From: Adenophora triphylla var. japonica
Lineage: Eukaryota > Streptophyta > Magnoliopsida > Asterales > Campanulaceae
DNA: 64,000 nucleotides
Assembly: GCA_022495995.1 (NCBI GenBank)
Contig: JAFEMH010002437.1
Location: 248,001-312,000 of the forward strand
Direction: 5' to 3'
Part shown: positions 33,901 to 45,559 of the stretch, piece by piece
How the letters are laid out: every line of letters starts with the position of its first letter
Numbering within the stretch: position 1 is the stretch's first letter
The notes under the pieces: model-generated
Seen by the model: the letters and a program-made list of their open reading frames with translations, nothing else
Databases searched by the model: none
What the model was told of the DNA's origin: nothing
Translations under genes and position numbers: made by a program

Positions 33901-36900
33901 TGTAAAGCACATGTAGAAAATCAGAGGGGTTTCTAACGCCTGTTTGAGTTGAGCCAAGTACTCTGGGTAACCAAAAATGAAGTTCAAGACTTCATGTGGG
34001 CGATACTTTGAGACTCAAGACCCAATCTTGGGTTTTGTCTATTGTATTCTACCTCCATCCCATAACAAGTGAGATCAAAATTGTAAGAGAGGATATTAAG
34101 AAAACGTAGTATAATATTGATAGTGGAGGTGTTGTGAGTATGGAAAGTAGAGTAGGAGAGAGAAAGTGGGGTTGGGAATGGAAGTGTAGAGCTATCAATA
34201 CGGGCTGGCGGGGCGGGCCCAACCCGCCAAAGCCCGCCATTAAACGGGGCGGAGCTGAGCGGACTGGCCCAAATTTCTGGTGGGCTGGAAATACGTCATC
34301 CCAACCCACCTTGGGTTGGTGGGCCAGGCGGGCCAATCAAATAAATGAAATTTGGGCTTAAAATTGTGCATAAACTAATACAAAAAAACAAATAAAAAAT
34401 CATCATAGTCAAACAAACACAAACCATAAAACACAATAATATCTCAAAAGATACCAAAAATCATAACAGACAAACAAACACAAACAATGATTCATATCAA
34501 TATAAACTAATTATAAAGTAGGCAACACAAGTAAAATTTACGCAAATTGCTACAAACAAACAAAGACAGGTACATTATTATGATGCCAAAAATAAAGATT
34601 CATATCAATAAGAATGGAAAGAGAGAGATACATGTATGTGAATCGGAGACAATAACGACAACGAATTAGTGGTCGTGACGGAGTGCACCGACAGCGATGG
34701 AAACGGTGACGAGGGCAGCGGTATCTCCTTAGGGTTTCTCTGTTTCTGTTCTCTACTTCTCTCGAGTCTCTCTCACTTCACGATTCACGGATTGAGTCCA
34801 CAAGGTCATCGATATAGCCCTAGAATTTTCACTTAAAATTGACGTCATTTTGTGGCGAAAAAATAAAATAATATAATGGGTTGGCCTGCCCCGAACCTTT
34901 TTGGTCCGCACCCGTATGGGTCAGCCCGAATTGACCCACTTTTATTTGGGTTAGTAGTTTTAAAACCCAACTCACCCTTATTGCATGGTGGGGCGGGCTG
35001 GCCCGACGGGCCCAACCTAAATTGACGGCACTAGTCAAGTGGATTCTTGTTGTGAGTATGATAATTGGGACCCAATGAATAAAGAATTAATAAAAGTTGG
35101 CTATTTTGGGTATTTTCACTTGTTATGGGATGGGCCAAAAGAGAAATAAGTCTCACTTATTATGGAACGGAGGGAGTATGATTTGTAGAACCGATTTGCA
35201 TTTTCGCCTTATCTTTTGTTTCCTGGATAGGAATGATTGGATTTGATTAATTAATGATGATTCAAGTGTTTTCTTGTCTGCAGGAGAGTATTTGGGTCTA
35301 ACAGGAGACAGGCTTAGTGGAGTAGACATGATGGCATGTGGGCTTGCCACACACTATTTACCCTTTGCGGTCAGTTCTATTGAACATTTTCGATGCAGCT
35401 GTCTACTTCTTTTCCTTAACTAACAGTGCTTGCATTTTTGTTCACAGAATCTTTCTTCAGTTGAAGAACACCTGAGAAACCTGGTAACCAATGATCCCTC
35501 TGTCCTTGAATCTTCTCTGGAAAAGTATGGCAACCTTGTCTATCCAGATAATACCAGTGTGCTAGGAAGGTATCCCCTTTCTGATTTGTAACTTTGTGAA
35601 TTAAGGTACCAATTGCAGCTTTCATGCTATCTTTACCAATATAATCAGACACTACATTACGAAAGATCTATGCTACCTCAACCCTTCAAAATAGGGCAAA
35701 AATCTATGCCAAGGACACGGGTCGGTCGGCTGTTGGGTTGGTCGGCTGTTGGGTCGGATACGACAAATAAAATCCGAGAGATAGGGCAGTGAAAAATCTC
35801 TTCACGCGCCATCTTCTGCCAGCCCATGCATCGATGACTGCCGACGTCTCCACCGTAAACCACCTCTAATGTGGTCGCCCCTCCATTGCGAGCAAAACCT
35901 AGTTTCATATTTTTATTCCAGCCTGACACAGAAATACCATTATTATTCAAAAAGGTCTGAGAGAGGGATGTGTGGACATAACTATCCTTATTATTCTAAT
36001 AAAGAGAGGGAATGTTTGGCATAATTATTGTTATTATTCGAAGCAAAACTGAGGGTGATGAAGGATCCGTACCTGCATCCGCAATTTGGATCCTTTTTAG
36101 TTGTATCCTACCATCCTAAAATTAGAAAATTGCTGAACCTGATCATCGGATCCGTACCCGCACTCGATCCTGTTCGTAGAGTAAAGGTAACATAGGTAAA
36201 CGTATACTCCCACCGTCCTTAAATGAATGTCTAAACTTCATTTAGGGGACATTCTGAAAATGTTTACATTTTTTACAATTTAATGACAAAGATGCATAAA
36301 TATTCTTGTTATCTACTTACTAAACATGTAGTTTCGCAAGTAAAAAATGAATGGTGAAAAAATTGGTAAAAAGCATTAAGGGACAAAACATTCATTTTGG
36401 GGCTTTTTTTTTTTTTTGAAAATGGACATAAATTTAGGAACGGAGGGAGTAGAAATGAGAATTTGATTGTCATTCACTCTGAATCTGGGTCTTCAATAGA
36501 TGCATGAAACTAGGAGGGCCACTTCTTTTCTGTGGGAGGGTTGCTCGGAGGAATTCATAGGTTCTTCATAGGTTCTTCTGTTCTCCCACTCATAGGTTCT
36601 TCTGTCCTCCCAAACAAACTTGGATTAGAGTAATTGAAAATGATATGAGTTTACTTGGAGTGGATGAAAGTATGGTGTTGAAGAGGCCGGAATGGAGGGC
36701 AAAAATCCATGTGGGGGGTTGATTTTTATTTCTTACTTTTTTTATTCTTATTTTTTATTTATTATTATTTATTTGTTTTATTTATTTATTTATTTATTAT
36801 TATTTTATTTATTATTATTTTATTATTTATTATTTTTATTTTATTTTTTTATTTTTTTTTATTTTATTTTTTTATTTATTTTTATTAATTTTTATTATTA

Positions 36901-38173
36901 TTATTATTTTTTTTTCCAACAACCTTTTTTCACGATGACATATGAGGATTCATGTTAGCCGACCCCAAATTATTTTGGGACTAAGGCTTTGTTGTTGTTG
37001 TTGTTGATTGCCTTGTTCATTTTTTACCCCCAATTTGTTTTTGCATCTAATACTTCTATTTTTTGCAATATGGCCTTTTCTTTTGTGACTAAAGTAAAAA
37101 TGCATGGTCTCCCTTATCTGCTATTAAGCTCTATGAGATGGAATCTGTTCTGCAGATTTATATTGACTTATAATTAAGCTGATGATTTGCTCTCATATTT
37201 TCAGGATGGAAACAATTGACAAATGTTTCAGCCATGAGACAGTTGAGGAAATTATTGAGGCCTTGGTAAGAATAATTATGTTTGCTTGAGTATTAAGCTT
37301 GGAAGTATAATCCAGGCTTCAGAAATTCAACCTTCTGGTATTGTGCCATTTTGGTTTACATTCTTTTTAAGAAGATATTTTCACACATTCTGATGTTTAT
37401 AACGAATCAAAATTGAAGTTTGGACAACTATATGTGGAGAGCCTAGTAAATTATTTTATATTTTGTTTTTACAATCTCCATGGGGGAATGACAAAGGGTT
37501 TGAACCTGCAAAATTTCACAGGAAAGTGAAGCTGCAAAAACACATGATGAGTGGTGCTTTTCAACCCTGAAGAAACTAAAAGACGCTTCACCATTGAGCT
37601 TGAAGGTTTCTTTGAAATCTGTAAGTCCTATCACTCTTTTGATAGCTCGGTTCTGTAAATCAACCTTGACTTTGTGTTTCTGTCATGTCAGATACGTGAA
37701 GGTCGATTTCAGTCTCTGGATCAGTGCTTGATTCGTGAATATCGAATGACCTTACAAGCAATCTCCAAGAATATATCCAATGATTTCTGCGAGGTAAATT
37801 ATCTGTTGAACACCTGGGAGTAGAATTGTTGTTGTCCGTCACTCATTAATTCTTTCTTTCATCAGGGAGTTCGCGCAAGGGTGGTGGATAAAGATTTTGC
37901 ACCTAAGGTATGAACATCTTGTGTCATGTTGCCAAAGTGGCACCTTAATGATCTATTTAACCGTGGAAACTTGACCTCTCTCTCTCTCGTGTGGATGATT
38001 CAGCTTGAACATTGAAATAACCCGTATAATTATTTTTTTCTGAAATTATGCAGTGGGACCCTCCAAGCTTGGAACATGTAACGCAGGACATGGTGGATCA
38101 ATACTTTTCTCCACTCACTGCTCTTGAACCTGAACTAGATCTACCTATAAAGCAAAGAGAAGCTTTTACATAG
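24992..38173 (+). CDS. 3-hydroxyisobutyryl-CoA hydrolase-like protein, mitochondrial
   Basis: Exons: 24992-25117, 25216-25296, 27477-27545, 27678-27741, 28997-29076, 30272-30355, 33213-33297, 35284-35369, 35448-35569, 37205-37265, 37522-37620, 37692-37793, 37866-37907, 38054-38173. All introns are GT..AG, and the 1221 nt encode 406 aa, the normal family length. The enzyme belongs to the crotonase superfamily and, by family, hydrolyses a 3-hydroxyacyl-CoA in mitochondrial valine breakdown. The N-terminus (MRSLFRISALLRSIR) is Arg-rich and non-acidic, as in a mitochondrial presequence. Oxyanion-hole segments are GSGRAFCAGGD (93-103) and NGITMGGGAG (145-154). PETLIGFHPDAG gives Glu174 and Asp182, eight apart as in characterised hydrolases. 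Introns hold Stowaway, hAT, Harbinger-like and SINE insertions. Plants have several paralogues, and the exact substrate cannot be told from sequence alone. Confidence 0.93.
25457..26020. mobile_element. Stowaway-like MITE in intron 2, with a nested SINE fragment
   Basis: It is flanked by TA. Ends are CTCTGTCCGTCCCATTCGAA and, inward from the right, GTCCCTTTGTCCCATTTGAA. A second, similar terminus (TTCCTCCGTCTCGTTAGAAA) lies at about 25490. The TS-type SINE fragment at 25518-25640 interrupts it. Confidence 0.6.
25518..25640 (-). mobile_element. TS-type SINE fragment, (TTG)n tail
   Basis: The minus strand reads CCGGAAACAGACTCTTTG ... GGGGCAAAGTTGCGTATATC ... and ends in (TTG)5. This is the conserved 3' body of plant TS-like SINEs. 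No tRNA-like head is present, so it is 5'-truncated or replaced. Confidence 0.7.
26021..27476. other. Remainder of intron 2 of the hydrolase-like gene
   Basis: AT-rich intron sequence with no protein similarity that I recognise. The short open frame near 26419-26745 has no domain and no matching splice context; I treat it as chance. Confidence 0.5.
30367..30673. mobile_element. MITE with GGGCTCGTTTGGTA-type ends in intron 6
   Basis: Left end AAGGCTACTTTTGGTATAAG, right end read inward AGGGCTCGTTTGGTAAGGAA. These ends are common on plant PIF/Harbinger or hAT MITEs. The flanking bases do not give a clean TSD. Confidence 0.5.
31190..31580. repeat. Diverged internal repeats with GTGCCAGT / CACTTTATAATACTAG
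   Basis: GCACTTTATAATACTA occurs twice in tandem (about 31234-31267) and once inverted (about 31205-31222). Shorter GTGCCAGT/GTGCTAGTGTT units continue to about 31540. I cannot assign it to a TE family. Confidence 0.5.
31600..33212. other. Remainder of intron 6 of the hydrolase-like gene
   Basis: Ordinary intron sequence with a GA-rich patch (32450-32530). No exon or TE end is recognised. Confidence 0.45.
33749..33779. repeat. (TTTA)n microsatellite
   Basis: About 31 bp of TTTA units in intron 7 of the hydrolase-like gene. Confidence 0.9.
34049..35176. mobile_element. Stowaway MITE in intron 7 interrupted by a hAT element
   Basis: Left end CTACCTCCATCCCATAACAA, right end read inward CTCCCTCCGTTCCATAATAA, followed by TA (35177-35178). 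The left TA has changed to TT. Both inner parts continue as AGTGAGA. It carries the hAT element at 34187-35033. Confidence 0.75.
34187..35033. mobile_element. Non-autonomous hAT element, GC-rich ends
   Basis: Left end TAGAGCTATCAATACGGGCT; right end read inward TAGTGCCGTCAATTTAGGTT. Both are followed by GGCGGGC/GCCCGCC-rich subterminal repeats. The flanking 8-mers TGGAAGTG and GTCAAGTG share their last five bases, so the TSD has decayed or is shifted. It is 847 bp with no transposase. Confidence 0.65.
35570..36206. other. Left part of intron 9, hydrolase-like gene
   Basis: Contains two tandem copies of GGTCGGCTGTTGGGT (about 35720-35755) and a GC-richer patch to 35900. An antisense open stretch at 35678-35950 has no recognisable domain. 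GGATCCGTACC-type repeats occur at about 36065 and 36148. Confidence 0.4.
36207..36449. mobile_element. Stowaway MITE in intron 9, TSD TA
   Basis: 243 bp. Left end CTCCCACCGTCCTTAAATGA, right end read inward CTCCCTCCGTTCCTAAATTT. TA lies on both sides. Confidence 0.85.
36735..37006 (+). mobile_element. SINE 3' end with (TTG)n tail behind a (TTTAT)n tract
   Basis: A TTTAT/TTATTATT low-complexity tract (36735-36915) precedes CATGTTAGCCGACCCCAAAT, TTTGGGACTAAGGCTTT and (TTG)6 ending at 37006. The latter block is the conserved tail of a widespread plant SINE group. No tRNA-like head is evident. Confidence 0.6.
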
Positions 38174-38233
38174 GTTTCAACTCACCTTAAGGGGACGGAG
38201 GATATGGGAACATATATAGACCCCCTTTAAATT

Positions 38234-38239
38234 AATAAA
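38234..38239 (+). terminator. Poly(A) signal of the hydrolase-like gene
   Basis: AATAAA lies 61 nt after the stop codon. Confidence 0.55.
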
Positions 38240-38662
38240 AGAAGCGGGAAAAAAAAAAAAAAGGGAAAACAACCCATTCTAGGCAATGGTGGTGTGTAAC
38301 TCGCCCAGTTGAGCTTGTTTCTTCTCTTTTGCAACTCCTTTTGATTCCCCAGCTCTGCAGAGTCGGGATTGGCTAAAAAGAAGAAAATCATCGAAGGAAA
38401 TTGGGTATGTCGCCTTGTATATTTATTTACCAGCAGCAGCAATTATTTAAGGCGGAGTCATTCAAAAGTAAATGAAATGTGTAGGAGACTTTAATTGAAA
38501 AAGTTTGTAGATGCATGAGATAGGCTAGAGACAATATTATGCAAGTACATGCTCTTTCAATCATCATAAATAATATTTGTGGACCCTCCGTCTCACTTTC
38601 TTTTTTTTTATTTCTGTCACTCGGACAAAAGCTTAAGAATACATAATAAACGTTGTTTTACT

Positions 38663-39398
38663 TACGGGGGTAAGTGGTTTGGTTCAAACCGCGGTTTGGA
38701 ACTGACGCGGAATCGAACCAAACCAAACCAAACCACGCGGTGTAGTTCGGTTTTCAATCAATAGTGGTTTGGTTTCAAAAATTGTCAAATCGTATGGTTC
38801 GGTTTGGTCTGCGGTATGGACCGCACGGTTCGAGACCGCGAGACCGAACTACCAAACCAAACCGATAAATCAAACCACCAAACTGTTCATTATTAACCGT
38901 AGACATGCATATATTTCATCTTCAGCTCACATTTAGATTTGAAAACCTCTAATTTTATTCATGGATTTTAGCCCATAATCTTTTTTTATTTTTGTTAATT
39001 TTCCTGTAATAATGTTAATTCACTTTTTAATAAATACCATTACAAATCTCAAATGAATTGTTGTTATCATTAACATTGAAACACAATTTCATTTAAATTT
39101 GAATCTTTTCTGTATAATATGTTTGGAAAATTCAAACATACATGATAATAAATTGTGTAGTATGAAACATATTTTAATTAATGGTTTATGTCGTGTTCTA
39201 TTTAATGGTTTGAACCGTAGTTTAAATCGCGGTTCGGAACGTAAAATCAAACCGCGGTTCGAATCAAACTGAACCAAAACATGGTGATTTGGTTCAATTT
39301 GAATTTTTTCATGGTTCGATTCAATTTGAGATTTTTCCAAACTGATAATCAGTGGTTTGATCCGTAAATTGACTTAAACCGAACCATTTACACTCCTA
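38663..39398. mobile_element. Non-autonomous hAT element, TSD GTTTTACT/GTTTAACT
   Basis: 736 bp. Left end TACGGGGGTAAGTGGTTTGG; right end read inward TAGGAGTGTAAATGGTTCGG. The 8-bp flanks (38655-38662 and 39399-39406) match at 7 of 8 positions. GGTTTGGTT/AACCAAACC motifs fill the subterminal regions. There is no transposase. Confidence 0.85.
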
Positions 39399-39836
39399 GT
39401 TTAACTTATTTATTTTCAACATATACCCTTTAATTATATCTAGTGAAGGTAAAATATTCTATATTCTTAGATCATAGACAACTATAGAACCCATATTTTT
39501 CATGGCAACCCAAAAGAAGAAGAAAAACGGAGAGAAAATGTGGGAAAAGTTTTTACATAAATACTTCCATTCGCTTTCTTTGAGCACACACATGAGGTCA
39601 AACAAAATAGATATAGGTACTCAAAAAGCATGCAGCAACCGCAGAATTCTACAATAATCATATCTATTCATGTCCCCTTCTAAATTAGCTATCGACATAA
39701 GATTCTGAGCAAATCTACGGTTGGCTGGCGATTCCCCATCAATTGCCTAGACTTGTTCATAACAAAAAGGGCTTACGATCGCCTGCATACAAGACATCAA
39801 GGCAGATATCTGAACTCCATTTGAGGCTTTACGATA

Positions 39837-40081
39837 CTCCCTCCATCCCTGAAAGATTGTTCCACTTTGACTTGTCAACTCAATCTAACTTTAACCATAA
39901 TTTTATGAAACCCTAGTTATTTCTATTCAATTCTAAAAGTTGTGATTGACATTATTCCTAATAATAAATCAATAACAATTTTTAAAATTGCACAAGGATA
40001 ATTAGGTTGTCATAAAATTATGGTCAAAGTTTGATTGAGTTGACCATAAAAGTCAAAGTGGGACTATCGGGACGGAGGGAG
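39837..40081. mobile_element. Stowaway MITE at the 3' end of the NSE3-like gene
   Basis: 245 bp. Left end CTCCCTCCATCCCTGAAAGA, right end read inward CTCCCTCCGTCCCGATAGTC. TA lies at 39835-39836 and 40082-40083. It begins 67 nt beyond the NSE3-like stop codon, so it is likely in the 3' UTR. Confidence 0.88.
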
Positions 40082-40148
40082 TATACGGTTTCATATACTT
40101 GCAAGGGTAAAGGTCCATGAGTTACCTCCATCAACTAGAGATGGGACA

Positions 40149-43100
40149 TTAGTCTAAATCCACCACGGTGCTCTCTTTCTGGACAATCTGTCAATAGAAA
40201 ATGTCATCTGTTAGTTTACTGGCTATGCATTACAGATATTGGCTTGAATAAAGATTCTCAACTTATTAAGTTTTTGTCGTGCAAAACATGAAACTCTTCA
40301 AGTATTTAGCTTCACTTGTTTGTACCTTAATGCAATTGCACTAAAATTATTTCCGTATTTGGATTTTTTATTTTATTTTTTGGACGGGGAGAAATGGAAG
40401 AGCGATAGAACGAGGTACGAGTAGTATAATGGAATCACTACCTTTCATGTGAAAGAATTGCCATGAAATGCAAATAGAAAGTGAAAACAACACATGACTC
40501 CCTACTCTATTAAAGGTGTTCATTCTAGCAACCAACCCATTAACTGCATATGCCGAGACCGAGAGGCATTCTCTATCTACAATGGACCATGCAGAATCCC
40601 ATAGCTGAATTGACATAATAACATATTCTTCGGAGTGACAAGTAGATAAGAATTGATGGTATATTAGTCACCAGCAAGGTGAGACTTAGACTCAAAACAG
40701 TTGAGGGGATTAAAACTCTTGCTCTTATAATTGGTCAGGATACGTATGCTTTTTTTCCCAAAGAAAAGTAATTTAGACCACCTATAATATTTATGACAGT
40801 GAGCATTGAGAAAGATGCTATGATATGGAGGGTAAACGTATCGAGAAAAATATAGACCTTCTGACGAAAATTTGAAGAAAATGGCATCTCAATTGCAGAC
40901 TTGATAGCAGAAGCACTTCCAAACTGGCTATTAGCTATTGCCTAGTTCGAGATGGCGAGTTAGGCCCACCAAGCACACTAATGTCGAGAAAAACAAAATA
41001 TAAGAAATGGCTGAGTCAGGTTAATCTTGTATCAAATGAATACCTGGGCTAAGTAATCTTTAATTTTGCTGTTGACACTTCCATCTAAAGCTCTCTCTGC
41101 AAGCTCATAAAACAGAATATTCCCTTCAGGGCCAGTGGTTTTGTCCTTCAGCAGGTACCTACAAAGCATTATCAAGCTATAAATAAGAGAGCAGGTTCGA
41201 TTTGATGAAGTGCAACCTAATTCATATACTCCCTCCGCCCAGAATAAATGTCGCAATTGACTTGTTAACTTTTTAATGGTATTCTATTAGTTTGTACACT
41301 GTTAAAATTGCACTACATCACTTTCCCTATTGGAAACTCGGCCATTATTTTGGGACTAACCAAAATGGAAAGTGCGACATTTATTCTGGGACAGAGGGAG
41401 TATTTACCTTTGCTGAACAAGCAACTCCACTGCTTGTTTGGTATTCCCTAGACCAGGATGTTTCTCATCCTTTTCAGACAATCCCAAGCTCTTCAAAAGC
41501 TTCCAGAGATTATCTGCATGTGTTGACCATAAAAAGGAGAACACCCCAAAGAACACGGATATAACAATATAACAACTCACTGGTTGGGGCGATAGCCTCA
41601 ATGAAATATAGCAACCATATATTATGTACTCCCTCAGGCCAAAAAACGAGTCGCATTTGACGAGTCAAGGTTTTTAAGATTGTAGTTTGATCTAATTTTT
41701 CTTTTTAATTGTACAAATCTTGATGTAGTTTTTACTTCTATTTTGTAACATGCATTAGATAATCACCATTCTTCTAACTTATAATGATCGGACTCTTTGG
41801 TTTACCAGGCCGGACCCTTGTCAATAAGACTTAAATAGGAGTGTCCGACACGGGTACGGCGGGGTAAAACAAAGAGTCCGAACATCAGAGCTTCTAACTA
41901 CAGAAAAAACTTGAAAATATATGGAAGTTTGAAAGCTTAATTTTGGAAGTGCAAGTCTTCTTTTGGAACAAACAAATAATATTTTATTGGAAACTCATAA
42001 ATAAAGATAAAATGTTGTGATCCTTGGAAAAGAAAAATAAAAACTTATGGAGCCTTTGTCTAGGCTGATCTGATTATATTTGGGAAAAAAAAATCTTGTT
42101 TTGAGCTGAAACTTTTTGCACCCGGGATACTGATAATTTTAGACTAATAACATAAATCACATGATAATCCAATTAGTAATCATACCATACCCTCAGGAAT
42201 TTTGCCTCCAGCCAGATGCACCATACTTATGACAACAAAAGCAAAACCGGACAGATGCGAGTTATTTACATCCTCAACATGTTTCCTATAGATATCATCT
42301 GGAAGCTGGCTTATGAGTATATAGGATTTTGCATCAGCAGAACCTGAAAAAAATCGCAAAACTGGTTTCAGTATTTTGAAAACATAAAATATGATATTTT
42401 GGATACAAGATTACACTACTAATTAAAAAGGTACAGCTGATAAAATGAAATCCGAAAATATAGAACATGGTTCAAGGAATATGCATTACTCTGTATGTAA
42501 TCGTTAACCTTTTCTATATAATTGTTCAAGAATCTTATAGATACATATATATAGATATATTGACCTCCCACCAAAACTAACTCATGAAATTGCTCAACAT
42601 AGAGCTATGTGATTGAGCATATCAATCTTTCTCAGATGTGAATGATATACATGAATTTTAAGGTGTATTTCAGCTAAATGGACTGAATCATCCAAAATTT
42701 GGAGCGTTAAGTTCAATTAGATAAATTTTTAGGGGCATTCAAATTACTATTAGCCATTCGAATAATTTACGGTTGGCTTGGTTGGACGAATAAATTGAAG
42801 TATCCAGGCTCTGTTTTAAAAAAAATGGCAATCTATCTACCATTCCTCTATATAATAAATGGATTCCTAGTTAGAAAGAAATCTTATTTGTAAATAGAAA
42901 TGATCTTAAACTGTCCTGTTAATCAATCGAGTAATATGCATGAAGACCTGGAATATTTGTCGAAATGCCTGAATTGAGAAAAAAGAAGTGGAAATGGGAG
43001 TATTTACATGGAAAAGCAGTAAAACAAGAAAAAAGAGGACTGATAGAAACATATAAATTAGGGGAAATTTATAGTCGCGAAAAGAGGTAAAAGTGAAGAG

Positions 43101-44420
43101 CTGGAGAGCCATGAACACATAGGAATACGAGAGCCGATGCATGAGTATTAAGAGTAAAGAGGAAAAGGAACGGGAGGAAAGATTTTAATGAACTACATCA
43201 CAGTAACCAAAATGATGTTGAATGTTCTCAAGTGCGCTCGAAAAGCAAAAAACTTTATTTAGCACCCTTGAATAGCAAGCATATCCAACAATAAGACAAA
43301 TGTGTATGAGACATCTGTTGATAATTTGATGCACCATTAGAACATAAGCATGCAGTTTACCAGAAAGAAACCATTGGTTGATAATTTGATGCACGAATCA
43401 TCTTTCTTAACTGTTAATGCATGAATCAAACGAAGTGGCTTACAATCTTTGAAGCACCATTATTAGTGATACAACAAAATCATCTTTGTAAGAGAGATAG
43501 TCATGGAAGATATGACGAACTCGTATACTGTTTCCCGAAAATTTAGATAATCTGCAACATGCATTGATCTTCAAAATTAACTTCATTCGTGAGAGAAAAT
43601 TGTATTTATGACTCCAATTATGTTCTACAATATATGCATACATGAGCTTAACTGACCTACAAGAAATAAAGAAAAGCCACGTTGCTGTTATTGGTAGTAT
43701 AAAATCAGCTAATGTTGAAGCAATAACTGGCCGAGTCCGAGGACACATTTCTCATTTGCCATTGATTAGCACAGTTCAAATAATAATTACTAAGGCAATG
43801 ACGACGTATAGAAGAGTAGAAGACTCTTATATAACAATGCCAATGCTGGTGATGACGTGAAATAAGATACGTGCATAAATGGGAAGAATAAGAAATGCAC
43901 CAGTCGTTAAAAGAAATAAATATTTTGTTTTGTTTAAGTTGATTATTCCACGACAGATGCTAGCTTTTGCTTAAATTTCATATAATTGTAACATAGTTCA
44001 ATATATAATAGCTTCTCACCTTGTTGTGAAGCACGGTTCTGGTTTGTTGATGAAGAACGCACACGTTGAAGCTCCCTCAACTCGTAGCCAAAAACATTTG
44101 AGAGCTTAGTTGCAGCCTCGTTGATAATAAAGGCAGGAAGAGACCTCTGAGAGTAGTTTTTCGTTATCAACTGAGTGAGCTCTTCCCTCTTGATTGGGCA
44201 TTCTGAACTTTGGTGTGTTTTGAAAAGGACATATCGTATCACATCTGCAATAAGCTTGTCCTTTTCCTGAAGCAAGATTTTTTCTCTCAAAAAAATAAGA
44301 AAATATGATGACTGAGCAAGAAAATCCACTGAAGGAAATTAAGTAAAAAAGAAAAGCAAGTTCTGTGTTCACCTCTTCTGAAATACCGAATTGGGAGAAA
44401 TTTTCTTCCGCAGTTGTCAT
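40149..44420 (-). CDS. NSE3: MAGE-domain protein, NSE3 subunit of the SMC5/6 complex
   Basis: Minus-strand exons: 44420-44373, 44266-44020, 42343-42191, 41513-41408, 41158-41044, 40187-40149; all GT..AG, 708 nt, 235 aa, about the length of plant NSE3. The MAGE homology domain is clear: VIRYVLFKTHQ, CPIKREELTQLITKNY, LPAFIINEAATKLSNVFGYE, LQR, then AKSYILISQL and LAGGKIPE. The C-terminal half encodes LWKLLKSLGLSEKDEKHPGLG and LLKDKTTGPEGNILFYELAERA, typical of the second winged helix. NSE3 pairs with NSE1 (RING) and NSE4 in the SMC5/6 complex for DNA repair in the nucleus. The start MTTAEENFSQF follows a good acceptor (GTGCTTCAG), so an upstream 5' UTR exon is likely. Stowaway MITEs lie in intron 4 and the 3' UTR. 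Confidence 0.92.
41229..41400. mobile_element. Stowaway MITE filling most of NSE3-like intron 4
   Basis: 172 bp. Left end CTCCCTCCGCCCAGAATAAA, right end read inward CTCCCTCTGTCCCAGAATAA. TA lies at 41227-41228 and 41401-41402. Its right TA is at intron positions +6/+7 after the exon 4 donor GTAAATA. The intron is 249 nt. Confidence 0.9.
41632..42190. other. NSE3-like intron 3, with a lone Stowaway-like end
   Basis: CTCCCTCAGGCCAAAAAACG after TA at about 41627 looks like a Stowaway left terminus, but no matching right end is found. The rest is AT-rich intron. Confidence 0.4.
42344..44019. other. NSE3-like intron 2
   Basis: 1676 nt of intron. A 17-nt segment TTGATAATTTGATGCAC is repeated at about 43318 and 43377. 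No exon, TE end or RNA gene is recognised. Confidence 0.5.
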
Positions 44421-45069
44421 CCTGAAGCACAAGGCACAGCAAACTGCATCTGATTAAACTTAAACATGACAATAATTCTCAAATGATAGAGAATAACCTC
44501 AACAAAAGAAGAAAGTTAAACACAAGTTCAAGCTCCTTGTTCATAATTCATCTGAACATGATTCACTGACTTGATTATGGTTTTTAGTACTAACCAAAAT
44601 TGAACTATTAAAAGAAGATGGACGCTCCTATATTTACAAAAGAGTAGAAACGCCAAAGGGCACTAGCTCCTGTGGCATCCGATATTACTTACCTTACGAA
44701 AGTCCAGGTACACCAAATACACTTTCAAGTGCCACTCTTTTAATTGATTAAGTCATTCATAAAAATAAAAAAATAAAAAACCATTTTTTTAAATACAAAA
44801 GAGTAGAAACTCTGATCTGCAACAATGCCATTATTTACTTAAAATACCACATCGACAAAAGAAAGATTGAGAGAAAGAGATCATTCCTCTGGGGATAGAG
44901 ACAGTAAAAATCACTTATATATCTTGTTCTACAGGTACACATTGAGTAAACAAAAATTAGAAACGATCTTCACTACAGTTGGCACAATGGCACAATCCAA
45001 TTGAATAAAAATGCTTGTTAAAATCAAGAGAAAAATTGCCTTCAGAGTAGGTACCAATTTCAACAAGAA
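44421..45069 (-). other. 5' flank or first intron of the NSE3-like gene
   Basis: AT-rich; ACAAAAGAGTAGAAAC occurs twice (about 44637 and 44796). The polypyrimidine-AG just before the ATG on the minus strand suggests that this is intronic to a 5' UTR exon further right. Confidence 0.4.
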
Positions 45070-45340
45070 CGGGGGCGGAGCTAAGTTTGGTATAAAGGGG
45101 CAATTCCCCCATTTACTTTTTATAATGTACCAAATTAGTAGTAATACATTTTAAAAATATTAAATTTTGCCATTAATATTGTATTTTGCCATTAAAATTG
45201 TATTTTGCCCCCTTATGACCAAGAAAAAAATAACACTACATTATAATTTTGCCCCCTTAAACTAAATTTACATATTACTCTCTAGTGTTCTAAAATATAT
45301 TTTTTTCAAAAATAAAAATAAAATTATGGCTCCGCCACTT
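45070..45340. mobile_element. hAT-type MITE, 271 bp, TSD AACAAGAA
   Basis: The exact 8-bp duplication AACAAGAA is at 45062-45069 and 45341-45348. Ends: CGGGGGCGGAGCTAAG and, inward from the right, AAGTGGCGGAGCCATA. The interior is AT-rich with no coding frame. Confidence 0.87.
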
Positions 45341-45559
45341 AACAAGAATCCAGCATTTAGTGGGTAATACAGGGTTTCTGCTGCTAGAGAATAACAAAGA
45401 GATTTGTTATATAAACCCGTAAAATTGTTGAGTAAACCCGTATTACTAACTCTACTTAAAAAAAATAAAAAATTATATTCAACAGACACACACAGCAATC
45501 GAAAAGATGAAGATATATTGGGTAAACCCGTCCGACTAGTAAAAGAAAAATCGATCTTA

